A stretch of DNA of 64,000 nucleotides from the NCBI GenBank assembly GCA_905221605.1, contig CAJNDS010002629.1, forward strand, positions 122,001 through 186,000. Direction: 5' to 3'. Shown here piece after piece: positions 10,568-22,635 of this stretch (its first letter is position 1; every line of letters starts with the position of its first letter). The position numbers were made by a program, and so were the translations under genes. This DNA is from Symbiodinium natans (lineage: Eukaryota > Sar > Dinophyceae > Suessiales > Symbiodiniaceae). The notes below the pieces were generated by a model that ran no database searches, was not told where the DNA came from, and was given only the letters and a program-made list of their open reading frames with translations.

Positions 10568-13268
10568 GCTGCACTACGACGAAAAGGCTTTAAAACTGAA
10601 CGGTTGTTTAGCTCCAAGGGGCCTGTTTCGAGCTCATGGGGCACCTTGGGACCGAAGAGAGAAGGCATCGGGTCTCGCGGAAAGAGTTCTGAACGTAAGA
10701 ATTGAAAGGACATGCACCCCTTTGCAACCAGGGCATGGACGGGCACGTACATTTTCTTCACGGCATATGCCCTTTTCGCCATCGACATCGATGCGATGGT
10801 CGGGGATAAGCCGCCTGGCCCGAGAGCTCGTGACCGGTCTTCTTGAATCCTTGAAGGTTGACCTGGGCGCAGCTGAAGGATTGAGGTGCCAGGATGTACC
10901 CAAAAAACAACAAGCTCGCAGAAGCTCTTCAAAGTTTCCGTCTGGGTCTGTCACTGAAGCTGACATTGGTATCATAAGATGTCTGAGAGTCAACTCGAAT
11001 GAAGCTTTGTGTTGGTTTCTTGGCTGCCCAGCAGCTTCATGTGAGCGTCTCGTGCTGTTGATTGAAGGTCCTCCCGAATAGGAGTGGCCATCTGCACGAC
11101 ACTGGTTGCCATTGCGTTCCTCTTCGAGCTGTTTGTGCACCTTAGTTGCAGTGCCCAGGAGTCAGTCAGGAGTCCAGAACTTAAGCCTTCTCAATGACGC
11201 AAGTGGTGCAACGGGTGCGCGGTGTTCGGGACTCGGGTCCCTGCTCTCGGGAACCCCTTGCATGGATTCTCAGTTCCTTGGTCCTTACAACAGTCAGGGC
11301 CTCCAGCTTGCACTGGGCCCGGTGCAACGAGGCACCCGTAATAGAATGTTGAATCGTAATGAAGCCGAAATGTCCGCAAAACCTGAGATCAGACTGGACA
11401 ATCTGGGCAAGGTGCACTTACTCACTCGGGACAGAGATGTTAGCGTATGGCATATGAGCTGGCCGTTGGAGTTTAGGCTGTTGCTGCCTCCAAACCTAAA
11501 CGCCCACGCTTCTGCTCAGGCATTGCATGGGGAAGCGCGGCTACATGACCAGCGCCTTCTTCATTCTGGATCTTGTGGCTTTCATTTCCCTTATTCCAGA
11601 AACCTGGCGGACACTTCAGAAATCGTGTTGAGTGTGCAGATTTGCACGGAGCATCTGCCGCTTCAAGCCTTGTGAAAGCATGCGACAACGAGATGACTGA
11701 CGCTTCGACCTCCAGAGTCTCCAGCGCCCAACGCCAGGACACGATCATCATGCAACTGGCCAACGATGGCAGTGCCTTTGTGGCGGGCCGCTCTAGCAGG
11801 CTCATCTGCGCCCATTTGTGTTTCTGAGTGAGAGCTGCCCTCAAATCCAAAATGCAACGCGAAGTCACGACGACTGAATCTCTTTCCAGCCTCTGGCGGT
11901 TCGTGACAGTTCGTGACCTGAACTTGCGACGTTTCAAGTGTAATGTGTGTGAGGCCTACATTCTGAAGCTTGGGCAGCTACAGGTTTAGCTATAGGTCTG
12001 CTCTTCAATTTTGTCAATGCCCTTTTCCAGATCTGCATGCGTGAAACTCTTCTTTCTTTTTGTAACCTGAATCGGAACCCCAACTGACCTTCTAGACTTT
12101 TCACAGACGGCAGAAGCTTCTGCAGCATATGTGTGCACGTGTACATAACATGGTCGATAAACAGATTCCGCGCGGCCGCCCCATGCTAGTCATCTGTCGG
12201 CACTGTCTGCCTCGCGTGGACGAAGTTGCACACGAGTCCCTTTTCCAGGCTTACCAGGATGCTGCGCCTTTTCGGGCGCTCCGCGCGAGCGGCGCGTCTG
12301 AATCGAGCCTGGATTGCATTGGCCCGACCTGCCCATTTTCCGGATCCCTCCTATACCGTACTCGAAAAACCTCCCAAAAGTGCTCGTGGTTGAGAGACGC
12401 CTCACTTTGCCAAGGGAGTTTTTTCCTCATGGTACTGAGCGACCTTAGTTCGAGGTTACTTTGGCTTTCGGAAAAGGGTTCTGTGATCTATGATGCGACC
12501 TGAGAAGGGGGTAACAGAACTTCCCCCAAGCACAAGGATTCGGCCGCATCGCGAGGATTGCAGCCACCTGGATCTGAAGAGTTGTTTGGGGTCGACATGG
12601 CAGGGCTAGGGCCTTGCCGATTTCTGCTGTTCAGGGCTCAGGCTGTGCCGGATAGGTCTAAAAGGGCTCCTACTATTTTAAGCAGCGTTCCCCTCATTCC
12701 CATGCCTGAGACTGAAATCTTAAATCCACCACAAACCCTGCGCTGGTCCTCTTGGGTAGCGAAACAGAATCCCTTCGCCCGCTGGGAAGTTGGGGGCCTT
12801 TGTCGTTTGTGACAGCCTTGACAACAAGCGCCAAGCTTAAGTTGGGGCTTGATTCTGGGATGACTGGCGCAAGGCCATGGGGACATGCTTTTTTTGCCAG
12901 ACATTTGCATCATTTGCATCCTGAAAGCCCCCGCAAGCTTCGGACGCCAGGCCTTCATGCCCAAGCTACAGGAGCTTCAACGCTTTTGGGGGCACAAGGT
13001 GGGCTCACGGTTTTGGTTTATATAGGGTTCAAGTAGCTGGCAGATGTGCGAAATGCTTTCAGGAACCAAAACGTCTCCGGCCCACGCCCTGATTCCTTAA
13101 ATCCTTAGCTCTTCTCAACAATAAAGTCGCTAAAGTCAGCACCCATGGACTTCGACAAGGTCAAGGATGGTTGGAACCTTCGGCCCTCTTACCCTCAAAA
13201 GAAGCCGTGAGCAGGTGGAGGAAGACGACGCCGCGCAGCTTGGCGAAGAAGTGGCACGAGCCAAATAA
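10568..13268. other. No recognised gene
   Basis: Only short frames without recognisable motifs on either strand. Confidence 0.5.
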
Positions 13269-13420
13269 GTTCTTGTGAACGGTGGGGGGGCGATACAGTG
13301 GCTTGACAGGCGAGTCCTTGAAAAGAAGATCTACCGAGTCTTCTGCTTCCTTGACGAGGACATGGACAGCCCCAAGCTCAGCAATGGCACGGAGCCTGTG
13401 ATCGAGCGACCAGGTCTTGC
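13269..13420 (+). CDS. Exon-like piece, unassigned
   Basis: The frame reads AIQWLDRRVLEKKIYRVFC, then FLDEDMDSPKLSNGTEP. This is a protein-like alternation of charged and hydrophobic residues, unlike the flanking sequence. It is followed by small CTAGGGC repeats. The family is not recognised. It could be an upstream exon of the cyclase gene at 19.3 kb or belong to an unrelated gene. Confidence 0.35.
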
Positions 13421-15244
13421 CTTTCTAGGGCTCTAGGGCCTCTAGGGCTCATGCTCGTAGCGCGAACTTTCCTTTTGCTTGAGATGCGGATGCAGTTCTT
13501 CTGGCGGGATCTTTTGCCATGGCTGCCATGATCTCACATCGTAGCGAAGGCCACAGTTTCAGCATACCCGAATCTAAGCCCTCGTGAAGTGTCCGAGGTT
13601 GGGTGGCAAAGTCTGCTCTGGAGACGTGCAAAGACAAACTGTTCAACATGGCCCACCTTGAAAAGCACGCTTGCTGCAATAAGGTGTCGATGCTTCTACC
13701 CATCTGAGATATTGAGTCATCTGCTCAAAGTGGGACATTGACAACCCGTGTTTTGCCCAAGGAGCAGATGCAGCCCTCTTGGGCTCGCACTCTTCCATCT
13801 CTAAGCATGAAAACCAGGAATTCCACCAAGCAGGTATCTTCCGTTTCGAATTGCTTCCCACGCTTGGGATCGCCATTGAATAGTGCGGGGGGCTTTCTGC
13901 TTTCGCATTGCAACCACTTTTTTCGTAAGGGCTGAATGCTGAGCGATGTGTTTGGGTTGTCAGAACCTTTTCTTTTCTGGCCTCTGCTCAGGAAAAAGCC
14001 TGAGTGGGCATCCAAGCTGCGGATGCTAGCAGCAGCGGCCCACGTGACGACAAAGGTCGGGGGCTTCGTGCTGTGTGCTACCAACTGTATGCCGTAGTGT
14101 TTGGAGCCGGACTTGCTGGACTCTTTTGAGGTATGGCCCTCCTTGAATCGCATGAAAGCTTGCTGAGCTTAAGTCTATGCTACCACTTGCGGACGATGGC
14201 GTGTTTTGTTGTTGCCTCACCTCAGGTTCTAAGCAGGCATGCCCGAATCAAGCGAACCTCGAATCAAGCGAACCTCTTTGATGGAGCATGTGGGGCAATG
14301 CTGCCGAAGTGTGTGGGTTTCATGCTACTGCTACTGCTAACCCGTACCAAGCCTTCAAACCGTCCTTGCTGCTTTGCAGGTACGACGGGATGACCCAAGC
14401 GCGAGCCCAAATGCCATTAGCAACGGTACTGGCTTGGACTCGCAGTGCCTTGCCCGCAACTTGTTACTGGGTTGAGTACGTTCGCGTAGTTTCATGTGGG
14501 GTTGAGCAGATTTGAGAAAGGTCATGCGTGACACTCTGGCTGGCATGATACTGTGGCAGGACACCAGCGGACATCGCGACTGCTCCGTCAATAGCGTCAA
14601 CGGCGAAGAGCCTGGCAAAGAAGGATCAGTGTTCGGGCAGTTTGCGAATTTGTCAACGCATGCAAACCCCCACGCAAGTCAGTCACCCAGAAATAGCAGC
14701 AACAAGCACGGAAGTTGGGTCGTGTTCAGGCGGTTTTGTTGTATCAGTGGCTGGGCAGGCCTCCCCCCTACTTGGAATAGTGCACTGTGGATGAGTGTTC
14801 CGCCCCACTGCATTCTGCGGCAGGCTCTTGACGCCTGTGCTGCAATAGATGTCGCGAGATGGTTTCCTACGGGTTGTTAGGGTGCCGAAAGCATCTAAAC
14901 GTTTAAAGTCTCATCCGCGAACTGAGATCTGTTCCACAAGGGTGAGAACAGTAACCCAAATCTCCAAGCGCAACCGCCAGGACGGTGCCATACTGGGCTC
15001 GCAGTCATTGGCCCGTTCCTTGCACACATTGGTAGAGAGGTCTTGGAGGGTGTGTATTTCGTCAGGAATCTGGAATTTGCCCAGCCTCGCCCTGTCATCT
15101 CTGATCCAGGACTTCTTGTCTCACTGCCCGAGTGAAGATCCAAAGGTACAGTCAGAGTGGTTCCATCGGCATCAAGCCCTCGACAGTCGTGTGCCGACAG
15201 CGGCTGTCCTTCTACTCTGTTCTGCTATGCTATGTTCCGCTGAG
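13421..15244. other. No recognised gene
   Basis: Short frames only, with no motif or convincing splice pair on either strand. Confidence 0.5.
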
Positions 15245-15400
15245 GTGGGATCGAGAAGCCTTTTCAGGATCAGGTGGATTACCCGGAGTTCCGGGATGCA
15301 ATAATGCCTCTTGGCATGTTTTGGGCGCATGCCCCCTATCAAAGGGAAGAAAACGAGCTTCGTGAAACTCGACACTCCTTGCACGCGGCGCGAGATCATG
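15245..15400 (+). CDS. Exon-like piece, unassigned
   Basis: A clean frame between acceptor cgctgag and donor CATG|gtgtat reads IEKPFQDQVDYPEFRDAIMP, then GMFWAHAPYQREENELR and RHSLHAARDHG. DYPEFRDAI recalls the end of an EF-hand loop plus helix, but the preceding calcium-binding loop was not seen. The coding look is good and the function unknown. Confidence 0.4.
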
Positions 15401-15434
15401 GTGTATATATATATATATATTATTTATTTATTTA
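15401..15434. repeat. (TA)n microsatellite with TTTA tail
   Basis: GTGTATATATATATATAT followed by TATTTATTTATTTAT. It sits directly at the putative donor of the exon-like piece before it. Confidence 0.95.
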
Positions 15435-17386
15435 TACGGCATGAGGCATATGAGGCTCAAGGCACATAGATGCCGCAGCACCGCTATTGCTAATGCTCGT
15501 CTTAGGTCTCTAGGGTCTGGGAGCTTCATGGTAGCAAGGATAGGGGTGTTGGGATTGAGAAGATTGCCAACTGCCTTGTCCAAGGAGCGAACCTCCCTTG
15601 GTCCAGTGGCTCAAAAATGCGGTGATCCGTCAGCTCAAGTGCCTTCACAAGCAGTTTCGCAGTTGCTCATCTCCTAATCGTCTAATCGTCCTAACCCAAT
15701 TTTTTCTTAACCCCGTGCCAGCGCGTGGTTCAGTTTCGTTTCAGACAGAGAGCAAGAGGGACAGGGCGAGCGAAAGGTGAGCAAGCGATGGGGAAGCAGA
15801 GAGCGTTGAGCCAGCGAGCAGAAAGTGTATGGAGCAGTAAGAGACGGAGATCGCTGCCAGGCAAAGTTTGCAGCATCGCTCACTGGTTGGCGTAGTCCGC
15901 ATAGCCCGCTTCACTGGTGATCCTCGTAAGTCTCGCCTTCACCCGGTGAAGCAGGCGCTAAGCCGCTAAGCATGGTCAGGCCCTGCTCACTCTGCGCCAT
16001 AGCGCTAGTGTTTATGGACGCAGACCAAGAGCGACCTGAGATGTGACAGTAATACGTTTGCACAACCCAGGCGTGGCAACAACATGCAGGCAGTTCGGCA
16101 ACGGAATGCGGAGTACATCGGGGTGAAGGTGGCCATGGCAATTCTGCCACCTGGATCATTAGGTCTGTTCACCTTACGACTTGCGGTTCGATCAGACTGG
16201 AAGTTCCTGTGAACTTGCGCCTAGAACCGTCCAGGTTCATAATTGCCATTCTCAGTTATGTCGAGCCGCTAATGGAGGACAGTCCGATTGGCAGCTGGGC
16301 CTTGTCGGCCTTGTCTATTTTTCAGCAAGCTCCGTGCGTCGAAGTGGTTTGGGCTGATGTAGGTTCTGCGTTTGACACGTTGACCTTTTTAACTGTTAGA
16401 CTTGATTTTGTAGGCTTTCTCAAGGTCACATAGAGCTGGTTCTTGGCACACACCTGCCCAGTCCTGTGAAAGGGCCTTGGCTCGAAACTTGCAAGTCCTT
16501 TGTCCGCTCAGCAGCAGGATACATCCCTCAACTACGCTTTCGCAGCGATGAACAGCTTCGTTGCGATAAAGTACGGCCTCTTGGGCAGCAAGCAGCATCT
16601 TCGATTCGACTGCTATCTGCTGGGTAGCGAGATTCAGTGTCCGCACCCGCTGCCCTCAAAATGGAGGTTGTGCATTTCAACCGAAGGTCATGTCGAAGCC
16701 TTCTATTATCATAAGCCTGGGGGCGCAGATGTACGGCACATGCGAATGCTCAGGCAGTCCTCCGGTGAACACGACCATTCCGGACGTGGTTCGCAGGCAT
16801 GTGCTGGCTTCATTGTCGCAGCGAGTGTAGCGCGCAACTCTGCGAATCATTCTCCGCACTCTCCACCCTGTGCCGAGTCGAAGCATGAACCCCCCCAGGC
16901 CCAGCATACAGATCATTGTATTTTTTCGGTGCAGTTTTCAAGTTTGAGAACATGGTTGAGAATGGATCGGGGCAGGCAAGTGGCTACCTGGACGTTGCAC
17001 GAGGGCTGGGCGCGGCCGCACCGGCCACTGTTGTACTTGGACCTCCAACGGCACCTTGGCACCGCAGAGAGGCAGAGAGCTCCGGTTTGTAAAAGGGGTC
17101 CTGAGTGCCCCGCGGCTCTGTCGAGTCTGTTTTGAAGTTATGCTTCGTCTTTGTCATCGGTTGTTTGTTAAGTTTTGCCTGTTTGACCCGTTAGGAAAGT
17201 CTACTGCAACTCATTGCTGGGTGCCCACGAGAAGCGCTGCGATGCGCCCCTGAGCGAACCCCTCGTTTGGGGAGCGAAACTTTGGCAGATGAAGCGGTTC
17301 TTGTTTTTGTTTTGGGTTACTTTGAATGCCTTGACCAGCGTGTGCAGCGGGCCGGCATTGAGTCGCGGAACGTTCGTCGGTCACAG
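15435..17386. other. No recognised gene
   Basis: Open frames around 16.5-17.1 kb are long by chance and show no family motif. Nothing is supported. Confidence 0.5.
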
Positions 17387-17530
17387 ATGCCAAGCAACTC
17401 ATACCAAGGACGAAGAGGCTCGACGAGGTGGACATCGATGTCATCGCCTCGAAGCACCGTCAGATGGACTTGCCCCTTGGGTCTGCCCCTGCTGTTGCGG
17501 CGCATGCTTTTCGGTGTCTTCAGTTTGAGA
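17387..17530 (+). CDS. Exon-like piece, unassigned
   Basis: The frame reads DAKQLIPRTKRLDEVDIDV, then IASKHRQMDLPLGSAPAVAA. It is protein-like and on the plus strand, 1.9 kb before the first sure cyclase exon. It might encode part of the cyclase N-terminal region, but this is inference from position only. Confidence 0.3.
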
Positions 17531-17739
17531 CATTCTACGCTAACATCCACCATTAACGACCGTTACAAAGAAACAACCAAGGCTGCTTATGCGGTATCCA
17601 GACTTTGACGATGAGGAACTTCGATCGGTTTACAGGGGGACGGGCTGTCCTCGAAAAACCTGAAGGCTTCAGGTCGGGCAGTCTCGGGCCGGGCAGTCTC
17701 TGGCTTAAGGCTACATGCTTAACATGAAGCATGTGCAGT

Positions 17740-17757
17740 TCTTGAGGGGGGGGGGGG
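17740..17757. repeat. Poly(G) tract
   Basis: TTGAGGGGGGGGGGGGTTA, a mononucleotide run. Confidence 0.9.
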
Positions 17758-17840
17758 GTTATTTATGATTCAGTTCCGGGGTTTGTTTTTTTTCATATGA
17801 GGTCAACATGGTTGTTTGAACGTGACTTTGGAGCCTGCAG

Positions 17841-17912
17841 CGCTCCCGGTGAGGACATCACGGCCGAGGACCTCGAGAACATGACGGAAGCCGTTGCACT
17901 GTTTCTGATCCT
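17841..17912 (+). CDS. Exon-like piece, unassigned
   Basis: After acceptor cctgcag the frame reads APGEDITAEDLENMTEAVAL and then FLIL. It looks like an acidic helix and may belong to the cyclase gene by position. The family is not recognised. Confidence 0.35.
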
Positions 17913-18619
17913 GGGCCCACCCGAGAGTGATACAAGACAGTCCTTGTGCCTTGTGGGTTTAACGCTTTTCGGGTCTAGGCTTCGAGTTATGCCAGAGGAA
18001 AAGTGTGGGAAGTAAGCATCCGTGGGCTGCTTAAGTCGGTCACTCGCAGGTGTGACACGAAGTTTATTGGGTCGCCAGCATGATTCGTCGTTCTTTGAAG
18101 CGTCTCCAAGTGAGCTGTCCGGGGCCAAAGGCTGTTGTAAAAGTTTGTGAAATCTATGCGAATCTATGCGCATGTCCATGGATTTGGAATGCCTGGGCGC
18201 CAAGGAATCGAGCAGACACAGTCGCCACTGCTCGAGACTCTATCATCACCACATGTCGGTACCTGAGGCAGTTGTGCAGTTGCGCGTCCAGTATAGTGCG
18301 GAGTGAGACCTTACAAGCAAAAAGTAGCTTGGTCGAACACCTCTTCGTCCACGTCCATGTCTTCAATCCTCCCGAGACTGGAGAGACCTGAGGGGTGGTT
18401 CTCTTCCTCATCGTTATCGGCATTACCTTGCTCACGCGGGATCTCACGCATCTTGGAAGGGCTGATGTGGTTCTCTCTCGAGGAACTTCGTAGGACGAAC
18501 AGGGCTCAAAGATGCTGGGGAACCTGTGGCCTTGGCCCCCACGAAAGTTTTCAGGTGCATCGCTTACCGTACGCTTGCCTGGTACGATGTGTTTTGTTTG
18601 TGCTTCGCGCCTGAATGCA

Positions 18620-18725
18620 ACGAATCTCACAAAGCCCGAAGCTGCGGTGGCAAAGCTCAGCAAGCACAGGTACTTGTCCAAGAACCTTTTGAAGCCACTG
18701 GTGGAGCTGGCCGATGAAGTGGCAC
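18620..18725 (+). CDS. Exon-like piece, unassigned
   Basis: The frame reads NLTKPEAAVAKLSKHRYLSK, then NLLKPLVELADEVA. This is a helical, soluble-looking stretch upstream of the cyclase catalytic exons. It could be cyclase N-terminal sequence; no motif proves it. Confidence 0.35.
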
Positions 18726-19343
18726 CTTGCTTGTGTCAGCCTTGACCCTGCTCAGCTCAACAAGAAGAGCAGAGCAGTTTCTCCCCCTCCTCTTGTTACT
18801 TGCCTGGTTTGCCTCGGCTTGCAACCAATCGTTCTGTGCACTTAAGACCAAAACATAGCCTGCAGAAAATTACCTGGCGGCGAAACGGTAGGGTAAAATG
18901 GTTCCTTGCACCGAGACTCCTTGCAGCCTCTTGCGGTCATGTGCATCTCAGGAAAGTATTACTCGCCTTCAGCTAGCGGCTACGGCCACCAAGTCAGCAT
19001 CGAGCCAAAGCTTGGAGGAGACTATGCAGCGACAATTGCAAGAAGTGAGGATGTCATCCACCGTTGTGAGAACCTCTTTCATACCCTGCCAAAGTCGGTC
19101 GCCTGCAACTCTTCAAGCACAAACGGCGTCCTTCAACGGATCCATGATATCCATGATACCCATGCAGTGCTTCAGCGCTTCCGGCAGCGCTTCTTGCGGT
19201 TGGGACAGGAGAGTCAAAACGTGTCCAGCGAGATCAGGCCGGGCTCGCGCTGTGCGTATCTTCGGGTCGGAAGGATGGCGGGGGAAGACTTCACGGACTC
19301 AGTTGTCCGTCTCGGGTGTTGGAAGCCTTGGGGATGACGTGAG

Positions 19344-19409
19344 GCTGCTCCGCCGACGCTTCGACAGCATGAAGACCGCCATCCGCTCATGGGGCAAGTA
19401 CGTTCCATG
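19344..19409 (+). CDS. Cyclase exon A
   Basis: Encodes LLRRRFDSMKTAIRSWGKYV, then PW, the helix that precedes the catalytic domain in many algal and protist cyclases. Donor TG|gcccct; the split Trp codon is completed by the next exon (G CCT GTG GTG). Confidence 0.85.
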
Positions 19410-20631
19410 GCCCCTCGGCGGCAGCGTGTTGACATCTGGAAACAGCGGCGTGAGCGGGACACATGAGGACAGGAGTAGCGCATCGTGGCACGCATGGTGA
19501 GAACTGCTCTGCCCCAGCGTTTGCACACAGCCATCCGAAGTGGGGAAGGGAATCCAGAGGGTTAGGATGTAATACTGGTTTTGTGAACCTGCTTTCCAAC
19601 CCAAATGTCTATGTGGGCTATGACTTCTTGCCGCGCACAACGTTTTTGAGTTTCCTTCCTCTCGCCAACCGGGACCAGGATATGATGAACCAAGCTTGCA
19701 TACATGATCCAGGATCTTTGAAGCCCAGTCTTCTACGCCGAGGCCTGTGGTGCAGCTAATGATGCGCAAGGATGCAGAAGCCAACATCGAGGTCTCCGAG
19801 CGCAAGGCCAGCACAGAACGTGTTTGCCATGTGTGCTGGCTGGTGGTACGGTGGTACTTGTATACCAGATCAAGTGTGCATGTTTCGGGCTTCGAGTAAT
19901 TCCAGATCTTCAAGGCACATCTACAAATCATGAAGTCGGGTTCCTAAATGGCAAACTTCGAGCTGCCATGGGATTGGAGAGTTTAGACCAGGGCCTTGCC
20001 GTTACCTTCTGGATAAAGATATCATTGGGATCACTTGGTTTGGTGCGCACTCTGCCCGTTTTCCGTTCCCGTTTCTCCAGCAACTTTCTCAGATCCTGTA
20101 CTAGGCCCTCGAGCCCAGAACCAAGCCAGCTCGGATCCTCCAAGTGGACGTCAGTTCGGCTAAAAAAAAACAGCTCTGCAGGTGACAATGTTCTTCTCGG
20201 ACATCGCCAGTTTCACCACCATCGTCGAAAGCCTGCCACCCAAGAGCTCGCTGCTGCTGCTGAGTCGCTACTTTCAGGACCACTTTGCCACACTTGGCTT
20301 TTGGCGCTGGGGCTAGACATATACTCGATAGTGCTGTGGCACACTGCGACTTCAACAAGGGGTCATGTGTCAGAGAGAGAGAGAGAGAGATAGCGTGAGC
20401 CTAAGACCGGGAGTCACCTTCGGGGGGCCCTCTCAAGCGAGGAGAAGAAGATTAGTGTGAGTGTGTGAGTGGGCGGGCTCTCAGTTCTGCGCGTGCACAC
20501 AGGAGATGTCCAAGATCGTGGATGCCCACGGAGGCATTGTTGTTGAATTTATTGGTGCCTTGGCAACAAACAAATGGAGGGCTTCCCAGGCTTTCCAAAG
20601 AAACCTTGCGACTCTGCGTGTGGCTTCAAAA

Positions 20632-20671
<40 letters not shown>

Positions 20672-22635
20672 GAGCTCAGCAAAAAGGGGGTCGGGGGCTT
20701 CTCTTCCAGCCCATCTCAAAGGGCATCCTTCTCAAAAGACGCGCATTCTCTTCGGCATTCTGCCTCTCAGGCGACGCGATCCTGTGCATCTATGGCGCCC
20801 CGGTGGTCAATGACAGCCATGCCACCGTCGCGGTGAGGGCCGCGGCCGCAGCCTTGGGTTCAGCTACACGAGGTCTCAGAAGAGACTTCATATCATTAGT
20901 GAGACACGACCTACTAAAGAGTGACTACTAATAGTAGTTACTATCATAGTTGAAAATTCGCACACCTTAAGGAGGACCGTTTTTGAGATTGAAGGTTGCT
21001 GGTCTCCGTAGCCCCAAACCAAGAAAAGAGCCAGATGCGACTCATCAAGGCATCAGGGGCACAAACAAGTGCGCCGAGTCTCATGCCGCTCATGCGTGCG
21101 CTCATCATCAGATGACACTGATTTCCCTCTAACCTTATGCACCGACTACATGATCTTCGGCCCATCAGGCAGCTGCATATGTTCGTCACAGACCGACAAG
21201 TCTCACTTTGAGGAGAAGCACCATAGCAAAGTGTTTGGTTTCGTGCCTGTACTCCAGTATTGAAGATGTGGCTTGAGAATGCACGTACTTGTAGGGTGCC
21301 AGACCAGAAAAAGGGAGAGAGACAGGGAAAACAAGTTAGGTATGGATACCATCTACTACTGCCACTGCTACTGGCACAACAAACGAAAAAGTGCAGCCAC
21401 AAACCCACTTTCAGTTGCTTGCCTGCCGTTCGCAGGCGTGAGCGCCGAACCCCCGACAAAGCGTAACTGGCGTTAATGTTTGTAAGCTCGTCAGCTCGAG
21501 CTGAGGTGGAGATGCTGCAGGCCAGGATGTTCCAACAATGAGAATCCAACGGCCTGCTTTGGTCTCACCTGCAAGAATCAGCCTTTCCGTTTAGGGGGTT
21601 ATTTAGTTCGTCTTGCGCAGACAAGTTTTAAGCTATTTCGGGCTTCGAGGTCTGGCTGATATCCTGTGGGTGGTGTAGGTAGGATTCATCCTCATGGACT
21701 TCTCCGAGCTTCAGCATCATGATGGAGGGCTTTCCAGGGATTCAGGGTTTAGGGCCGAGGCCGGTTCGGAACACCAAACAAAAACTTATACGCACCGTCG
21801 GCAGAGCTGAGACACACGAGAGCTCCCACAGGTGTAAGACAGTTTACAAGAAGGTATCTCCTGGCTGGAACTGCACAAATCACACAGGCAATGAGCAGCA
21901 TCAACGCCTGGTTGGAGCGGCGGGAGCTGCCCAGGAGCCGATGTTGAGATTCCACCTATATAAGAGTCATTCCGTTCCATACCAGTGCTATTCGGGCTAT
22001 TCTGGGAGCCCAAGATATCACACTCCGCTGCGAGGATCTCCATCCGATGCGGAGTTCACACCGGTAAAGTGCTGGTTGGAAACATGGGCACCCGTGACTA
22101 CTTGTGGGATACCGGGCTTAAGGGTATTTATGGTGGCAACTCAATGTTTCTAGATCGCTTGACCTGACAGTGCGGTTGTGCCTGCAGGAGTGTCTCTGAC
22201 CTCCCTCCTTTGTGTACTGTTGGCCCACCTCTTTGGGTTCAGTCCCGATTGTCATATGCCTTATGTCATCGGGATCTCAACTTGCAATGCCCTGTTCGCT
22301 TAGATGACCAGAAAGACCAGGGTTTCCGCCCGCGGCCTCAAGCAAAGGCATGCAGTCCCGGATCAAGTATGGCATCGCCACTTGGCGAAACATCAGAATT
22401 CTCAGCTTCTTGCGAGGTTCAAGGTGTGGTAGGCCCCGGCGCCCTCAAAAGAAGGGCATCCAGTTTCGGGTGTGTGTTCCTGTGGCCCCGCTAGATCCAG
22501 CACCTCACACGTTTGCGAGCAGATCCCCAGTCCCACAAATCACTTCCCCGGAGCCCCACAACGTCCTCTAAGGTGGGTGATGAATGTAGCATGCCTGGAA
22601 CGTTGGAGGAGCTCAACAAGACCTACGGCACACAG
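19344..22635 (+). CDS. Class III adenylyl/guanylyl cyclase, catalytic domain (eight exons)
   Basis: Class III cyclases convert ATP or GTP to cAMP or cGMP plus pyrophosphate using two metal ions. Recognised exons are 19344-19409, 19743-19806, 20182-20277, 20501-20554, 20771-20844, 21888-21934, 22035-about 22101 and 22573-about 22635. In order they encode the pre-catalytic helix (SWGKYVPWP|VVQLMMRKDAEAN), the first metal Asp (FFSDIASFTTIVE), the helix EMSKIVDAHGGIVVEFIG, the second metal Asp (GDAILCIYGAP), the dimer helix AMSSINAWLERRELP, the strand ISIRCGVHTGKVLVGNMG, and GDECSMPGTLEELNKTYGT. Both metal aspartates are present. Glu in VEFIG sits where guanylyl cyclases usually have Glu and adenylyl cyclases Lys. 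The usual Asn and Arg of the NxASR motif read Ser and Thr. Inferred donors are GC, GC, GA, GT, GC and GA. The N-terminal sensor region and C-terminus are not resolved, and a short segment before VGDE was not found. Confidence 0.88.
19743..19806 (+). CDS. Cyclase exon B
   Basis: Encodes PVVQLMMRKDAEANIEVSER, then K, leading into the first catalytic strand. Acceptor acgccgag; donor AAG|gccagc (GC). Confidence 0.9.
20182..20277 (+). CDS. Cyclase exon C (first metal-binding Asp)
   Basis: Encodes VTMFFSDIASFTTIVESLP, then PKSSLLLLSRYFQ. This is the FSDIxxFT signature with the first catalytic aspartate. Acceptor ctctgcag; donor CAG|gaccac, a GA-type donor. Confidence 0.95.
20501..20554 (+). CDS. 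Cyclase exon D
   Basis: Encodes EMSKIVDAHGGIVVEFI plus the first base of Gly. Acceptor gcacacag; donor ATTG|gtgcct. Contains Glu at the purine-recognition position. Confidence 0.92.
20634..20672. repeat. (CT)n microsatellite in cyclase intron
   Basis: CTCTCTCT run of about 38 bases inside the intron between the two metal-site exons. A matching (GA) run lies at 20379-20392. Confidence 0.95.
20771..20844 (+). CDS. Cyclase exon E (second metal-binding Asp)
   Basis: Encodes GDAILCIYGAPVVNDSHATV, then AVRAA. The GDA aspartate is the second metal ligand. Acceptor gcctctcag; donor probably GCG|gccgca. Confidence 0.93.
21888..21934 (+). CDS. Cyclase exon F
   Basis: Encodes AMSSINAWLERRELP, matching the helix between the second metal site and the GxHxG strand. 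Acceptor atcacacag; donor CCCAG|gagccg (GA type), completing Arg with the next exon. Confidence 0.85.
22035..22101 (+). CDS. Cyclase exon G
   Basis: Encodes ISIRCGVHTGKVLVGNMGTR, the conserved R-x-G-x-H-x-G-x-V-x-x-G-N-x-G segment. Acceptor gctgcgag. The 3' border is uncertain. Confidence 0.9.
22573..22635 (+). CDS. Cyclase exon H (altered transition-state motif)
   Basis: Encodes VGDECSMPGTLEELNKTYGT, aligning to the usual VGDxVNLASRLEELNxxYGT. Asn and Arg, which stabilise the transition state in active cyclases, are Ser and Thr here. Acceptor cctctaag. Confidence 0.8.
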
